NCBI GenBank assembly: GCA_002189035.1
Contig: NEEC01000009.1
Span: 930,001 to 994,000 of the forward strand
Direction: 5' to 3'
Source of the DNA: Utricularia gibba
Taxonomy: Eukaryota > Streptophyta > Magnoliopsida > Lamiales > Lentibulariaceae
Length of the DNA stretch: 64,000 nt
The notes below the pieces were generated by a model, which did no database searches, was not told where the DNA came from, and saw nothing but the letters and a program-made list of their open reading frames with translations. Position numbers and translations under genes: made by a program. Shown here piece by piece: positions 44,956 to 55,755 of the stretch (positions are counted from its first letter, which is position 1; each line of letters starts with the position of its first letter).

Positions 44956-45489
44956 TCTTTTGCCGAAAAAAATTAATAACTAATAATTTTATTAAACAGT
45001 TCAATACCAAAATTATGCAATAGCTCTCCTTGATCTATCGTCTGTTCCGCCACTGCCTTCGAGTCCAAAGCGACCCGCTGACGAGGAGATTTCGATGATC
45101 GCATTAATAAATTTACAATACAATTAATTAATATATTTGGCAACGATAGGGTCCCATGTACTATGACTACTCTTTTTTTTAATAATCGAGTATTATTTTT
45201 ATATTTCTTTTCGTTTTCAGAAGAAGGGGTGGGGAGAGATCTAAAAAGCGATAATATCATTGACTCTTTTATTTACAAAAATATATCCCATTTTGTTCTA
45301 AACTTTCTATGACACATAGGTGTTTGATTGATGGGTATAAAATAGATGTAAATAGATTTAATTAAAAATAAATATATATTTTTTGTAGTTAAATTTTTAT
45401 ATCTTATTTTGATTTAAAAGCCATGTAAACTTTTCTAAACACATGTAGTAGATGGATTTTTATTGAAAATAAAAATTCGATAGATCAAA

Positions 45490-45640
45490 CGAATATACCT
45501 AAAACTAAAGTATATAAAAAAATATAAATAACATTAGAAAAACATTAGACTTCACCAATTATTAATGATCTATAAATTTTTATATATTTAATTGTTTAAT
45601 TTGTAAATCTCGATTTGAGGATTGCTTGTTTTAATAATTT
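45490..45640. repeat. Dispersed AT-rich repeat, MITE-like copy
   Basis: Contains TAAAGTATATAAAAAAATAT, ATTAATGATCTATAAATTTT and TATATATTTAATTGTTTAAT and ends near TTGTTTTAATAATTT. Same orientation as the 44808 copy; ends uncertain. Confidence 0.5.
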
Positions 45641-46612
45641 CAAACAATGGCCATCACAATTTTTCGTACTTCGTTCTTAGCATTTAAGCTCAATTTTCTC
45701 TTCTACAATTGAATTATGGGGATGATTGTTATTTTTGTTTCTCACGTGTACTTCATTGTTGTTGCTTAAAATCGTATTGGGGAGGATATTAGGATTACTT
45801 AAGGGTAAATCAGTAACTGACCGATTTATTCATATTTGGTTCCGATTTTGATTGTTTGATAAGTGAAAATATGATATGAAGATTTTTTTTTTATGTGATA
45901 ACCATTGTGACGAAAAATTACGTTTTCAAATTGGTCTCTTAACTCTGTTCTATATGACAGATTTTGAGACTTAACGCCGATTTATGTTCCATTGTTGATT
46001 CCCTTGGAAGCCCATTTACATCCACTTAGGCTGCCTATATATGCTCAATGCTACTTCTTCCAATTTTTTCTTTAGAATTACGTGATTTAGGAATGTTTTG
46101 GAAAATTTTTGAATGCAATTTTCACTTTTGAAAAAATAGAAAGTAGAAGTATAAATTTTTTATAAGAAGTAGAAATAGAAATGAGGTGTTCTGAAAAAAA
46201 TTGTAAAAACAGAAATATTTTCAAAAATTTGAAGCAAAAAATAGAAATGAGAAATAGAAGTAAATATTTTATTATTTCTACTTCTAACTCATTTTTTAAC
46301 TACACTCAAAAATTATTTTTTTCAAAAACAAAAATAAAAATAGTAAATTTTCTATGTAAAATTATTTTTAATAAAAACGGAAATAAAAACGGCACTCAAA
46401 AATGTTCAAGAACACACTTTTAGGATCCTATTTTGTCTTTTTTTTTTCTCTTTATCCTACATACGGATTTTTAGCACCATCATTCATAAATTTAAATAAG
46501 TTTGGAATTGAAAAATATATTTTTTAATCTCATATATATTGCTGTATTTATAATCGCACGTTTTGTATTTTACCCATCCCACGAACCAGACCCGTAGTCA
46601 TGATCATGTGAA

Positions 46613-47156
46613 TGGGTTAAAGGAAACTACGGTTATGAATTTAAATAGATTATTAATGAATTTATTTGCTTTTTCCAAACATTTAAAATTGAAAATAGCT
46701 CCATCCATCCCTGACCAGGTCATCAACGTTGAGGCCTTCATTGCCTTCATACATGCGTTTGAAAATCGATCAGATGTGTCAAACGTGTTGATCGGCATCT
46801 GAATCAAGCTCTGACAAGACATCCTTTGCACAGGCCTTGGAGAGTCTAGGGCAGAAGCTTGACTACAGAGTACAGACTAGTTGAAGGAAGTAGAGAAAAT
46901 AAAACCGGTTCTTAATCTATCAGGTGCTTATCCATATAGATTTGTATGCAAAATTTTATAGTAGAGAAGAGTATTAGAACAAATAATCTTCATTGACTTG
47001 GTTTTCTGGGTACCGCGACCATCCAAGCCATCAGTTCCGCGACATGCTTGACATTTTCTCAAGGTACAGGCGTCGGGTGTTTCAACTTTCATCTATAAGT
47101 AGTGGGGGAGAAATGCGGTATGAGTGAGGAGTCCAAGGTTTAATTGTTCTGAAAAC
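46613..47156 (+). promoter_or_regulatory. Duplicated upstream block and promoter of glycine-rich gene 3
   Basis: 46613-46920 is a block (GACCAGGTCATCAACGTTGA and flanks) repeated at 49418-49740, 50635-50870 and 54180-54480. 46990-47156 is the family promoter: TTGACTTGGTTTTCTGGGTA, GCTTGACATTTTCTCAAG, GGCGTCGGGTGTTTCAAC, TATAAG at 47094-47099 and a GTGGGGGAG leader. The same series occurs before gene 4, gene 5 and the promoter relic at 50420, and in reduced form before gene 6. Confidence 0.75.
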
Positions 47157-47635
47157 ATGGCTTCCAGAGTGGTTCTCTATGCTGGGATTTTCATGATTCT
47201 TGCTCTCGTTATTGCTTCTGAGACTGCTGCTGTCGAAGAGACATCAGCACTGGACGAATGTAATGAGATGTTTGCTCTTTCAGGGCAGTAGTTTGCCATC
47301 TAATCTATCGATTAACCTTTTTCTTGTTTCACGCAGCCAAAGCAGGCGATGAGTTCAACGACCACGGTGCAATAGAAGCCTCCAACCACTGGTCCGGTGG
47401 TGGTGGTTGCGGTCCTTGGGGCTGCCATCGTCCCTGCGGCCCTTGGGGATGCCCCCACCCCCGCCCCACCCATGCGGCCCTTGGGGATGCCCCCGCCGTG
47501 GTTGGGGGCTGGGGGCGACCGAAGCTGAAGCTGGAAGTAAGCCCCAGAACTGATACTGCTTTCCGTGATGATGCATATGAGCAGACTGTATCTACTTATC
47601 GTGCAAATAAAAACACATCTGTGCTTATGCAGTGA
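47157..47635 (+). CDS. Small secreted glycine/cysteine-rich protein 3 (CGPWGC type)
   Basis: Exons 47157-47259 and 47337-47635, phase-1 intron. Signal peptide MASRVVLYAGIFMILALVIA ending SETAAV; exon 2 starts S-KAGDEFNDHGAIEASNHWSG then GCGPWGCHRPCGPWGCP. As sequenced, the frame leaves the repeat after PRPTH and runs to a stop at 47635. In the next frame the sequence gives CGPWGCPRRGWG and ends ATEAEAGSKPQN at 47553, matching the C-terminus of gene 1 (AEAGPKN), so one C appears to be missing near 47470. Either the protein has a novel tail or a base has been lost. Function unknown; extracellular location is inferred from the signal peptide. Confidence 0.75.
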
Positions 47636-47639
47636 CTGC

Positions 47640-50420
47640 TGTATCTGCAACGGCTTGTTGTTTCAGTGTTGTTGTTGTGTTGGATTTGGATAATTATAAT
47701 AGGGTTGTTATTATGAAAATTAAGGACTAAATGAATGGATAACCATATGTGTAAAGTCTAAATATACTTAAAAAAGTAGATTATATTTGAAAATATTAAA
47801 CTCAATCAAATACTAATAATTTGTAATATATTATATATTTAATCATATCATTTAAAATTTTCAATGTGAGATTATTTGTTTTAATACTCGTTTTCAATGT
47901 GATATTATTTTTTTTCAAATTGCACTGGCTTTATTCTGATTAATATTTGCTTTACTACTTATTGTAGATAGTAATTGAGATCAACACAAAATTCATTTTG
48001 GGTATTCAAATCATAGCATAAATTAAATGCTCTGATATTATGTCGAAATTAAAAATTTAAGCACAACCTGAATAATTAATATAAGTTTCATATTGGTATA
48101 TAAGGTTTATATGATAAAAATTAACTTGATCTATAATTCAAACATTAATTATAACAAAAAAAGATTTTAATCTAAACAATATCATATGGAAAAATTAAAT
48201 TGAAATAATCAAATATATAATAAATTATAGATTTTATAATAACCAAATATTTTTATAGTTATTTTTGTTATCAGAAGAAGGGTGGGGAGGGATCTCGCGA
48301 TTATATCACTGACTCTTTTATTCAAAAAAATATATCCCATTTTGTTCTAAACTTTTTATAACGTGATGGGAAGTGTTTGTTTGATAGGTATAAAATAGTA
48401 CATTTGGTACGTAATTAAATTTTTATCTGATATTGTTCATAGGATTTAAGTTCAATTTTTCTTTTAGAATTGAATTCTCAAGGTTTTTGAAGAAGAAAAC
48501 CGTGAGAGACATAAGGAAGAAAAGTGAAAAAAGATGTGAAGGAATAAGACAATAAAGCTATCTTCTAAATATACAGAATTGGAAATAATTTAAGTTACTC
48601 TACTTATGCCAAGTGAAATCAAATATACATGTGAAGCATTCCCTCAAGAGTTTGGTCAGCATAACCATGGATACCGCTGGTCATAATTCATCATAACAAC
48701 TTAGCCATAATTTAGAATACGTAACCATTTGCTCTATTTATACATCATCTTGTAATTATTTTCGATACGGTGATAATTTGTTTCTTCATTATGTATTAGT
48801 GTTGAAATACATCGCATCTCCTTTTTTTTTCAAGGGTGAGTTTGATTTTGGTTCTCAATTTGGTGAATAAGCCGGATTCTCTTTGATCGTATTTGAGTAA
48901 ATTCTTTACAAATACTCATATTTTCTGAGGTACTTTAGAGGGAAAATATTGTTTATAAATATGCAGCTAATGTTTGATTAACGGGATTAATAAGGTTTAA
49001 AATGCGGATTATAAAGTATTCCATGTTTACTTCGTAAATTTAAATGAGTCCAGGATTGAGAGAATATTTTTTAGTCCCACGTACACGGTTTCATTTACAG
49101 CCATAACTTCCTTATTTTACTTAATATCAGTTGTTTCAATAATTAATTTTATATATAACTTTTATTTAATTTGAATAAATTAAATATTTTTTTATTTTAT
49201 TCTCATCAATCAAACACTCGTATATTATTATTGATGCATTAACAATTTAACAATGAAATACTTAATACCCATATAATCTAAACAACCAATTAAACGGATT
49301 GTATTGTAAAACACCACAAATAATTACTCTTATGAAATCCAAGCAATTTATATCAGAATAATCTAAACAAATCAAATACCCATCCCATTAACCAAACGGG
49401 TAGGTAAGATTAAAGGAAACGTTGACTATGATTTATGAATTTAAATAGATTATTAATGAATTTATTTCATTTTCCAAATATTTAAAAATTGAAAATACCT
49501 CCATCCGTCCCTGACCACGTCCATTGGTTGAATAACAGGAAAAGGTCATCAACGTTGAGGCCGTCATTGCATTCACAAATGCATTTGAAACTCGATAAGA
49601 TGTGTCAAACGTGTTGATAAGATCGGACAAAACATCCATTACACGGGCCTTGGAGAGTCTACGACAGAAGCTTCGCTACTGTTAAAATTAAGGATTTAAT
49701 AGGGTGGATGAATATAATTGAAGTTTAATTACATAAGAAGAAATGAGAAAATAACAAAAATAACATCTCAATTTTCAGTTCGTATAAAAAGTCTAATCTT
49801 AAAGTTTCAAAATTACAAAAAAAGGTATCTCAAATTATCAAAACCGTTTAATTAAAAACCAAACAATTTTTGAAATTTTTAAAAATAAACTAAATATAAG
49901 AGAATAAGTATACAACGAATACCCAAAAATGATAAATTAAAAATGAAATGTTAAATATATAAAAAAAACCCAAATGATTATCAAAACAGTTCAATGAAAA
50001 TCCAAATATAAGAGTTTAAATATGTAATTTCATAAGTTTGGAGGTAAACTGTTTACAAAATGTATAAGTTGAAGTATTTATAACGTAATTTTAAAACTTG
50101 ATAGTTTTTATACTGATTGTAATTTGAAATATTCAATAGATTGTAATTTAAGATATTCAATAGATTGTAATTTATAATTTTTTATATATTTAATTATTTT
50201 AATTTTAAATTTCAATTTGAGATTATTTATTCTAATACAAACTAGTTGGAGTAAAGAGAGAAAAGAAAGGTTGAAAGAAACTTAATAGATACATCACAAG
50301 ATAAGAGAAGAGCATAGGCCAAAGTAATCCATAGGGAGAAGCACTGCAGCATCAACAGATTTGTAGGTGTGCTGTCATGAAGCTAGACCAAGTCATGAAA
50401 TATATATATGGAAAGGTGCA
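47640..50420. other. Intergenic duplication unit, first copy
   Basis: AT-rich DNA paralogous in order to 51950-54735: 3' flank of the gene (CAACGGCTTGTTGTTTCAGT), a copy of the AT-rich repeat (47745-47890), AGAAGAAGGGTGGGGAGGG near 48270, TTCCATGTTTACTTCGTAAA near 49020, the GACCACG/ATCAACGTTGAGG block at 49418-49740 and AGATTTGTAGGTGTGCTGTC near 50358. No intact gene. The second copy has a solo LTR that is absent here. Confidence 0.7.
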
Positions 50421-50634
50421 TCTTCATTGACTTGGCTTTCTGGGTACCGCGACCATCCAAGCCATCTGTAAGCCCTTCAGATTAATGATCCGATGGCGGC
50501 ATGCTTGACATTTTCTCAAGCAACGGGCGTCGGGTGTTTCAACTTTCATCTATAAGTAGTGGGGGAGCAATGCGGAATGAGTGAGGAGTCCAAGCTTTAA
50601 GTGTTCTGAAAACACGGCTTCCAGAGCGCTTCTG
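50420..50634 (+). pseudogene. Orphan glycine-rich family promoter with mutated start
   Basis: A nearly perfect copy of the gene 5 promoter, including TATAAG at 50551-50556 and the leader, but the start codon is ACG (50614-50616) and only about 20 bases of exon 1 remain (GGCTTCCAGAGCGCTTCTG) before the sequence switches to the GGTCATCAACGTTGAGTCCT block. The rest of the gene was deleted. The promoter may still be active and drive a non-coding transcript. Confidence 0.8.
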
Positions 50635-50884
50635 ACTAGGTCATCAACGTTGAGTCCTTCATTGCCTTCATACATGCATTTGAAAATCGATCAGATGTGT
50701 CAAACGTGTTGATCGCCATCTGAATCAAGCTCCGACAAAAACATCCATTACATGGGCCTTGGAGACTCTGGGGCACAAGCTTGACTACAGACTGTTGAAG
50801 GAAGTAGAGAAAAGAAAACAGGTTCTTAACCTAGCTGGTGCTTATCCATACAGATCTCTGTGTAAACCATTCTAGTATCTTCAC
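50635..50884. repeat. Repeated GGTCATCAACGTTGAG block
   Basis: Paralogous to 46700-46980, including TGTCAAACGTGTTGATCG and CTTATCCATA. It lies directly against the truncated exon of the orphan promoter, marking a deletion junction. Confidence 0.65.
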
Positions 50885-51062
50885 CCCTGATGAAGATACA
50901 ATAAGGTGGTATTAGAACAAACAATCTTATATTGATAGATTAAAATGAAATGATGAAATATATAAAAAATTATAGATTTTTAATAATTAGTTGGATTTAA
51001 TATTTTGCAATATGATCAATATATTTTTTTGTGTATTTGGATTTCACATATTTGAATAGTGG
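50885..51062. repeat. Dispersed AT-rich repeat, MITE-like copy
   Basis: Starts TATTAGAACAAACAATCTTA and ends near GTATTTGGATTTCACATATT, with the core ATAAAAAATTATAGATTTTT and TTAATAATTAGTTGGATTTA. Inserted between the repeated block and the gene 4 promoter; the gene 3 promoter lacks a full copy at that position. Confidence 0.65.
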
Positions 51063-51079
51063 AAAGCCCTACACCATAA

Positions 51080-51281
51080 AAAATGCATGTTCATTGACTT
51101 GGTTTTCTGGGTAGCGCGACCATCCAAGCCATCCGTGAGCCCTTGAAATTAATGATCCCATGGCGGTATGCTTGACATTTTCTCAAAGCAACAGGCGTCG
51201 GGTGTTTCAACGTTCATCTATAAATAGTGGGGGAGCAATGCGGAATGAGTGAGGAGTCCAAGGTTTAAGTGTTCTGAAAAC
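51080..51281 (+). promoter_or_regulatory. Promoter of glycine-rich gene 4
   Basis: Family promoter with TTGACTTGGTTTTCTGGGTA, a CATTTTCTCAAAGCAACAGG stretch, GGCGTCGGGTGTTTCAACG, TATAAA at 51219-51224 and the GTGGGGGAGCAATGCGGAAT leader. Differs from the gene 3 and gene 5 promoters at few positions. Confidence 0.75.
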
Positions 51282-51909
51282 ATGGCTTCCAGAGCGGTTC
51301 TCTATGCTGGGATTTTCATGATTCTTGCTCTCGTTCTTGCTTCTGAGACTGCTGCTGTCGGAGAGACATCCGCACTCGACGAATGTAATGAGATGTTTGC
51401 TCTTTCAGGGGGCAGTAGTTTGCCATCTAATCTATCGATTAACCTTTTTCTTGTTTCACGCAGCCAAAGTAGGCGATGAGTTCAACAACCACGGTGCAAT
51501 AGAAGCGTCCGACCAATGGTCCAGTGGTGGCGGCGGTGGTTGCGGTCCTTGGGGCTGCCGTCGTCCCTGCGGCCCTTGGGGATGCCCCGGCCCCGCCCCG
51601 GATGCGGCCCTTGGGGTTGCCCCCGCCCCGCCCCTGCGGCCCTTGGGGTTGCCCCCCAACCCCCGATGCGGCCCTTGGGGATGCCCCAGCCGTGGTTGGG
51701 GGCTGGGGCTACCGAAGCTGAAGCTGGAAGTAAGCCCCAGAACTGATACTGCTTTCCGTGATGATACATATGAGCAGAATGTATATAGTTATCGTGCAAA
51801 TAAAAGCACATCTAGATGTGCTTATGGCGTCACTGCTGTGTCTGAAACAGCTTCTTGTGTCCGTGTTGTGTTAGAGTTGAAGTCGTCCCAGTCAGGATGC
51901 ATATCATAA
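51282..51909 (+). CDS. Small secreted glycine/cysteine-rich protein 4 (CGPWGC type, frame-scrambled)
   Basis: Exons 51282-51384 and 51464 onward, phase-1 intron. Signal peptide MASRAVLYAGIFMILALVLA ending SETAAV. Exon 2 starts S-KVGDEFNNHGAIEASDQW, then GCGPWGCRRPCGPWGCP. The repeat CGPWGCP then recurs three more times, each in a different frame, and the family tail ATEAEAGSKPQN (stop 51746) is in yet another; as sequenced the first frame runs on to 51909. Each switch fits loss of one base in a C or G run. If real, the gene makes a protein with a long unrelated tail; if the bases were lost in assembly, it is a five-repeat CGPWGC protein. Secreted by inference; function unknown. Confidence 0.7.
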
Positions 51910-51949
51910 AGTATATACTTATCGTGCAAATAGAAACACATCTGTGCTT

Positions 51950-54735
51950 ATGCGTGACTGCTGTATCTGCAACGGCGTGTTGTTTCAGTGTTGTTGTTGT
52001 GTTGGATTTGGATAATTTTAATAGGGTTGTTATTATGAAAATTAAGGATTAAATGAATGGATATCCATATGTAAAGTCTAAATATACTAAAAAACGTAAA
52101 TTACATTTGAAAATATTAAACTCAATCAAATACTAATAATTTGTAATATATTATATATTTAACCATATCATATTAATAAGTTTTCAATGTGAGATTATTT
52201 ATTTTAATATACTTTATCAAGTTGAACTGACTTTATTCCGGTTAATATTTGTTTTATTTCTAATTGTAGATAGTAATCGAATCATAGGTTGAATTTTTAA
52301 CCAAAAATAAGATCAACACAAAACTCATTTTGGGTATCCAAATTGTGTCGTAAGTCAAATACTCTGATATCATATTTAAATTAAAAATGAAACACAGCTT
52401 AGTTAGTTAATATAAGTTTCATGTTGGTGTATTAGGTTTATATGATAAAAATTAGATTAATATATGATTCTAGCATTACCTATAATAACAAAAAAAATTT
52501 TAATCAAGCAAATATCATATTGCAAAATTAAAATGAAATAATTAAATATATAATAAATTATAGATTTTTGTAATAATCAAATATTATTTTTATAGATTCT
52601 TTCATTTTCAGAAGAAGGGGTAGGGAGGGATCTTGCGATCATATCATTGACTTTTTTATTCACAAAAATATATCTCATTTTGTTCTAAACTTTTTACAAT
52701 AAGATGGAACGTGTTTGGTTGATGGATATAAAATAATACATTTGTTATAGTTATATTTTTATCTGATAGAATTTAAGCTCAATTTTCTCTTCTAGAATTG
52801 AATTCTCATGGTTGTTGAAGAAGAGAACCATGGGAGACATAAGGACGAAAGGTGAAATAAGTAATAAGATGATAAAGCTCTCTTCTTAACATACATAATT
52901 TTAAAATAATCTGAGCTACTCTCTCATGGTAAGTGAAATCAAATATGCATGCCACGCATTTCCTCAAGAGTTTGGTCAACACAAGCATGGATACCATTGG
53001 CCAAGATTCATCATAACAATCAAGCCAGATACATGACAGTTTGTTCTATTTATACATCATCTTATAATCATTTTCAATAATATAAAAATTTGCTTCTCTT
53101 TGATGGTATTTGAGTAAATTCTTTACAAATATGCATATCTTCTGAAGTACTTTAGAGGGAAAATATTGTTTATAATAAGGATTGACAGGATCAATAAGGT
53201 TTAAAATAAGGATTATAAAGTATCCCCTCTTTACTTCGTAAATTTAAATGAGTTTGGGATTGAGAGAATGCTTTTTTATTCTCACGTACATGGTTTCATT
53301 TTCAACTAGAACTTCATTATTTTGCTTAAGATCAGTTGTTTTATATGTAAAATACAATTGATAGGGCATAAATCGGACTCGATTAATCGATCCCTGAAAA
53401 GTGGCCAAAAGGTGCCCGATGAATTGGCTCAAGCCGGCAAATTGATATATGTCAAAGATTTGACAGTAGTGGCCAGTTTGCACAATCTGAAAAGTGGTCG
53501 AATTATGGCAGAGCAAGCGGCAATTATCCAAAAAGCAGGAAGCACAGTAGATATTGCAGGCGCAGAAAACAATTAGCATCCACAGAATCCAAGATTCGAT
53601 CAGGTCGACTTCTCCTATAAGTATGAGGAATTCTGAAGAGAAGAGGGGAGAGCTTCTAGCCTCCTAACTAGTATTTTCTTTCCCCTCTATCCAGTGAAAA
53701 TCATTTTTCCTACGAGTTCTGATAGCTCCGTGGTTTTTCCGTTTTTCCAACGGTTTTCATGTAAAAAACCCTCGTCTTTTCTTGTTTCTGTTAACGGCAT
53801 TAAGTAAAACACCTACGCCATAACTGGATACAACGGATATCATATCCATAACCCTAAAATTGGCTTTACCGATTTTTGCCCTCAACAACAATTCTAATCC
53901 CTATTAACTGAATAATATGTAAAAAATTAAATTTTCTATATTAATGTTATTTAAATTTAAATAAATTAAATCCTTTTTTTATTTTGTTCTTATCAACCAA
54001 ACACTCTCGTGTAGTATTAAGGACATATTAACAATTTAGCAATAAAATACTCAATACCCATATAATCTAAGCATCCAATTAAAGGGATTGTATTGTAAAA
54101 CTCCACAAATTATTACTCTTATGAAATCCAAGCAATTTATATCCAAATAATCTAAACACATCAAATATCCATCCGATGAACCAAACGTTGACTATGGTTA
54201 TGAATTTAAATAGATTATTAATGAATTTATTTGCTTTTTCCAAACATTTAAAAATTGGAAATAGCTCCATCCATCCCTGACCAGGTCATCAACGTTGAGG
54301 CCGTCATTGCATTCACACATGCATTTGAAACTCGATAAGATGTATCAAACTTGTTGATAAGATCGGACAAAACATCCATTACACGGGTCTTGGAGAGTCT
54401 ACGACAGAAGCTTCGCTACTGTTAAAATTAAGGATTTAATAGGGTGGATGAATAGAATTGAAGTTTAATTACATAAGAAATGTGTATTACATTAAAAAAA
54501 TGAGGAGCAACATATTGTAATTTGTAATTTTTTATATATTTAACTGTTTTAATTTTAAATACCAATTTAAGATTATTTATTCTAATACGAAAGAGATAAA
54601 GAAAGGTTGAAAGAAGCATCACAAGAGAAGAGAGTAGAGGTCAAAGTAATCCATAGGGAAAAGCACTGCAGCATCAACAGATTTGTAGGTGTGCTGTCAT
54701 GAAGCTAGACCAAGTCATGAAATATATATATGGAA
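51950..54735. other. Intergenic duplication unit, second copy
   Basis: Paralogous to 47640-50420 in the same order, with copies of the AT-rich repeat near 52070-52210 and 52490-52600, the AGAAGAAGGGGTAGGGAGGG block near 52611, and the ATCAACGTTGAGG block at 54180-54480. Interrupted by a solo LTR (53359-53887). No intact gene. Confidence 0.7.
53359..53887. mobile_element. Solo LTR with perfect 5-bp target duplication
   Basis: 529 bp, starting TGATAGGGCATAAATCGG and ending CCGATTTTTGCCCTCAACA; flanked by ACAAT on both sides (53354-53358 and 53888-53892). Absent from the paralogous position near 49130 in the first duplication unit. Contains a TATA-like CCTATAAGTATG near 53609 and an open frame across its first 218 bp (plus strand, stop at 53574-53576). 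No internal retroelement sequence remains. Superfamily not determined. Confidence 0.82.
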
Positions 54736-54934
54736 AGGTGCATCTTCATTGACTTGGCTTTCTGGGTACCGCGACCATCCAAGCCATCTGTAAGCCCTTC
54801 AGATTAATGATCCGATGGCGGCATGCTTGACATTTTCTCAAGCAACGGGCGTCGGGTGTTTCAACTTTCATCTATAAGTAGTGGGGGAGCAATGCGGAAT
54901 GAGTGAGGAGTCCAAGTTTAAGTGTTCTGAAAAC
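54736..54934 (+). promoter_or_regulatory. Promoter of glycine-rich gene 5
   Basis: Family promoter, nearly identical to the orphan promoter at 50420: TTGACTTGGCTTTCTGGGTA, TGACATTTTCTCAAGCAACG, GGCGTCGGGTGTTTCAAC, TATAAG at 54873-54878 and the GTGGGGGAGCAATGCGGAAT leader. Confidence 0.75.
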
Positions 54935-55426
54935 ATGGCTTCCAGAGCGGTTCTCTATGCTGGGATTTTCATGATTCTTGCTCTCGTTATTGCTTCTGAG
55001 ACTGCTGCTGTCGGAGAGACATCCGCGCTGGACGAATGTAATGAGATGTTTGCTCTTTTAGGGCAGTAGTTTGGGGATATGAAACCATCTAATCTATCCA
55101 TTAACCTTTTTCTTGTTTCATGCAGCCAAAGTAGGCGACGAGTTCAACAACCACGGTGCAATAGAGGCGTCCGACCAATGGTCCGGTGGTGGTGGCGGTG
55201 GTTGCGGTCCTTGGGGCTGTCGTCGTCGCTGCGGCCTTGGGGCTGCGGCGGCGGCGGTGGCTGCGGCCCTTGGGGCTGTCGTCCTCGCTGCGGCCCTTGG
55301 GGGTGCGGTGGTGGCGGCCGCTGCGGTCCTTGGGGCTGCCCTCGTCGCTGCGGCCCTTGGGGCTGCCGCCCAAACTGGGGGTTCGGGGCTACCCAAGCTG
55401 TAGCTGAAAATAAGCCCCAGAACTAA
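54935..55426 (+). CDS. Small secreted glycine/cysteine-rich protein 5 (CGPWGC/poly-Gly)
   Basis: Exons 54935-55037 and 55126-55426, phase-1 intron. Signal peptide as in genes 3 and 4. Exon 2 begins S-KVGDEFNNHGAIEASDQWSG, then six glycines and GCGPWGCRRRCG. The first frame then continues as an Ala/Leu/Val-rich stretch to a stop at 55403, while the next frame gives four or five CGPWGC units separated by GGGG or RPR spacers and the family end AVAENKPQN at 55426. One C is missing near 55234 (GGCCTTGG where the other units have GGCCCTTGG). The intended product is therefore probably the CGPWGC-repeat protein of about 134 residues. Secretion inferred; cysteine spacing CX4C suggests disulfide or metal binding. 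Confidence 0.75.
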
Positions 55427-55599
55427 TACTGCTTTCAAGCCGTTGTCTCAGTGATGACGCATACCACCAGAATGTATCTACTTATCTTGCAAATAAAAGC
55501 ACATCTGTGCTTATGTGGTGACTGTTGTATCTGCAACAGCTTGTCGTTTCAGTGTGATTGTATTGGATTTGCAATATCCTACTAAATTAAGTATAACAT

Positions 55600-55755
55600 G
55601 TATAGAGTGAACACACGTAAAATCTAAATAAAAAAACATAAATCATATTAAAAAAGATTAAATACAATCATTCATTAATAGTAATTTGTAATTTCTCATA
55701 TATTTAACATTTTACTTCACTTTCCTAATATGAAATTGTTTATTCTAATAGTTAA
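55600..55755. repeat. Dispersed AT-rich repeat, MITE-like copy
   Basis: Starts near AACACACGTAAAATCTAAAT and ends AAATTGTTTATTCTAATAG, with the core ATTAATAGTAATTTGTAATT. Reverse orientation relative to the 50885 copy. Confidence 0.65.

Larger units (their letters stand above)
43165..46612. other. Intergenic, AT-rich, repeat-containing
   Basis: 3.4 kb without an intact gene. Holds an exon-2 relic of the glycine-rich family (44285-44345) and several copies of the dispersed AT-rich repeat (near 43615-43790, 44808-44955 and 45490-45640). A 3' UTR-like stretch follows the previous gene to about 43500. 46100-46420 is A-rich low complexity. Confidence 0.5.

Noticed and set aside
46604-46831. Small ORFs on both strands in the ATCAACGTTGAGG block
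   Set aside because: The block is repeated four times with frame-disrupting differences between copies, so it is a duplicated non-coding segment.
53322-53576. ORF at the start of the solo LTR as an independent host gene or viral coding remnant
   Set aside because: Most of it lies within the LTR bounded by ACAAT duplications; it has no domain I recognise, so it is reported only as an oddity of the LTR.
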